Shown here in pieces: positions 56,995-64,000 of a DNA stretch of 64,000 nt. The position numbers were made by a program, and so were the translations under genes. The notes under the pieces were generated by a model that was given only the letters and a program-made list of their open reading frames with translations, did no database searches and was not told where the DNA came from. Source of the DNA: Carallia brachiata (Eukaryota; Streptophyta; Magnoliopsida; Malpighiales; Rhizophoraceae); contig JADCRB010000035.1 in assembly GCA_021464245.1 (NCBI GenBank), positions 342,762 to 406,761 on the forward strand, written 5' to 3'. Numbering within the stretch: position 1 is the first letter of the stretch; the number at the start of each line of letters is the position of its first letter.

Positions 56995-58918
56995 TCTGTT
57001 GGACCATTGGAACATGGCAGGTAAATGGACACACATTCCAGGTTTTTTGCTTTGCTGCTGGAAATCGACAGCCATCTGTCATGCCAGTCACGTATAACTG
57101 CTTTCTGCCGGCTGATACCTGATTTAATGAGGGTTTGGCAGAACGATGCCAAGATGGACTTGTGAACTGTGTTTCCTGGTGAAATGGGAATGTGATGTTG
57201 GACAAGTCAGGAAGTTTTGGCATCACTGTAGTACATTCATTGTGAGAGATTTTACGGTGGGTGGGGGTTTATTATTTCATTACATGTATGCAAGCGGCTT
57301 GAATTCCACTGTCTTTGGTGTATTGTCTCTCTTTTCCATCTAGAGGTTGTATCTTCGTGCGCTGTAAAGTTAATGTAAATATTGTTCACAGTTCCAATTT
57401 AAAGAAATTGCGCTCAATTTCGCGTAGACCTGAGACTCAAATATCTAGCTTTTGTTGCTAGTTCTAGTCTTATCCTTTGCTTTTCATGGCAATTTTGGTA
57501 GAAAATCTTCGGTGTCTTTGTTATTGCATAGATAAAGGATTCAGTCGGGAAAGAAAATTCTTTTTTCCCGTCTCTCTTGGTGTGTTCAAAGTTAAAACTC
57601 TCAGATATAAAATTTCTTAGTTGAGCTGAACTAAAATGCTTCTGGAGGGTTAAATTTCATCAAAGTGTTGCGGTATTTTTATTTTCTGTCTTTTTTTAAT
57701 ATAATTTATTAATGATTTTACTGTATATAAATGTAATTTTTTATTTTTTTAAATTTTAAGTAGTCTCTATTTATTGTATGATGTAATATTATGAATAAAT
57801 TATACTCATTAAAAATAAAGAGTTAAATTAAAAATCTTCTCAAAAAATTTTTTAGGGTAATGATTCATCATACAAAATTTATTTACCGATTCCTTCTGAT
57901 TTTTGTACGTGGATGTTTTTTCTTTCTTCAAAAAAAAAAAAAAAACTCAAAAGGATAAGCAAACTTCCCGGTCCGAACTTTTAGTCGAAAAAAAAATGAA
58001 TGTTTTTTTAAAATTATGATTTATATTAATATTAAATATGTCGAAAATAACACTAACTATTACATAAAATTTAGTTTATTTTTTAAATCATGATTTAGAG
58101 TAATAATAAGTATATTTTGAATAAGATTAAAAATGAATTTATTGGTAAAATTTTAATTTTTTTCACGAAAAAATAAAACAAATTGGGACTCAAAATAATC
58201 GACATTTTGGAAAAGAGATTTCAGAATTCCAGTTATCATGTTGGGAGGAGTTGGTAAAATCAATTCGTCTCATATTTTTTTTTTATGATCCAAAAATCTA
58301 TACTTGTATTTTATCGTGTAATGGCAGTTGGGGAAAAAGGTAGCGGTATATTGTACGAGACACGCATCACGAAAAAACACGAATACGTAGTTTTCTGTTT
58401 TTTTTTTAAACTTTGTTTTACTTTTTTTATTTATTATTTTCTCTTTCTTTTAAAAGATTAAATTTTAAGAAATAATTAGTGTTATTTTAAATATACGTAA
58501 TAATATTTTAAATTTTTATTTTAAAAAAAAATTCCAAAAATTTTTTTTTGGTTGCTAAGGCTACTTTGGCTCCATTTTAATTTTTGTAAATTAATGGGAG
58601 GTAATAAATTTAAAAAAAAAATCAAAAACTAACTTTAATACTATTTAAAGGAAAAAGAAGATCCGCTATTTATGCCTTCTTTTTTTTTTTTTTTTTTTGT
58701 GCGATTTAGCTTTATTCTAAGGAAAATACAGCCAGCCGAGAGGAGAGAAAAATGCGTAAAGAGGGGAAGTCAAGAGGGTTAAAAAAAAAAAAAAAGAGGG
58801 AAGATGAATGAGTGAAAAATTACCGTGGGCCGTTCTGGTTCACAAATTTCCTTAATTTTAAAGTTAGATTGGCGAGACGAGCCCACCCCAAAAGCCTTAT
58901 TCTCCTAAAACCGACAAT
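56995..58918. other. Spacer between the PHD and MYST genes
   Basis: The first ~420 bases look like the 3' UTR of the PHD gene. The remainder is AT-rich with long T and A runs and must contain the promoter of the MYST gene. No other coding sequence was recognised. Confidence 0.6.

Positions 58919-64000
<5,082 letters not shown>

Overview
This is nuclear DNA from a flowering plant, and almost certainly a eudicot. The genes are split by AT-rich GT-AG introns. Long AT-rich stretches between them hold degenerate transposons, microsatellites and homopolymer runs. The proteins are plant-type: an NADH nitrate reductase with the plant 14-3-3 phosphosite, a DUF1644 protein, a MEKK1-type MAPKKK and a HAM-type MYST acetyltransferase. 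The species cannot be named from the sequence alone.

Layout: 1-6.6 kb has no gene I can support. At 6.8-8.4 kb (+) lies a four-exon MEI2-like single-RRM gene (MCT/ML type). At 9.7-11.5 kb there is a transposon cluster with a MULE-type MITE that keeps a 10-bp target duplication, next to an unexplained GC-richer island. At 13.4-13.9 kb (-) is an intronless four-EF-hand calmodulin-like gene, and at 14.9-15.5 kb (-) a possible two-exon orphan gene. At 21.6-27.8 kb (+) is a complete four-exon nitrate reductase gene with TATA box and two tiny uORFs. At 29.2-30.2 kb (-) is a DUF1644 gene with a leader intron. At 33.5-37.8 kb (-) is an eight-exon MEKK1-like MAPKKK. At 40.9-43.1 kb is the 5' end of a Ty3/gypsy retrotransposon, followed by a short TIR element. 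At 44.5-57.0 kb (+) is an 18-exon gene for a protein with two PHD-extended-PHD modules. From 58.9 kb (+) to the right edge runs a MYST histone acetyltransferase gene that is cut off by the window.

The genes do not form an operon. Two themes stand out. First, the nitrate reductase gene sits near MCT-like, DUF1644 and PHD genes; from memory these are also neighbours of the two Arabidopsis NIA genes, so the block looks like conserved microsynteny. Second, a PHD-ePHD histone reader gene lies about 1.9 kb upstream of a MYST acetyltransferase gene in the same orientation. All exon boundaries were worked out by hand from splice signals, reading phase and family resemblance. Every junction keeps phase except one in the PHD gene, which is flagged. 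I found no clearly new biological system; the most useful leads are the splice-site duplication in the PHD gene, the MULE/GC-island cluster, the orphan gene and the conserved neighbourhoods.
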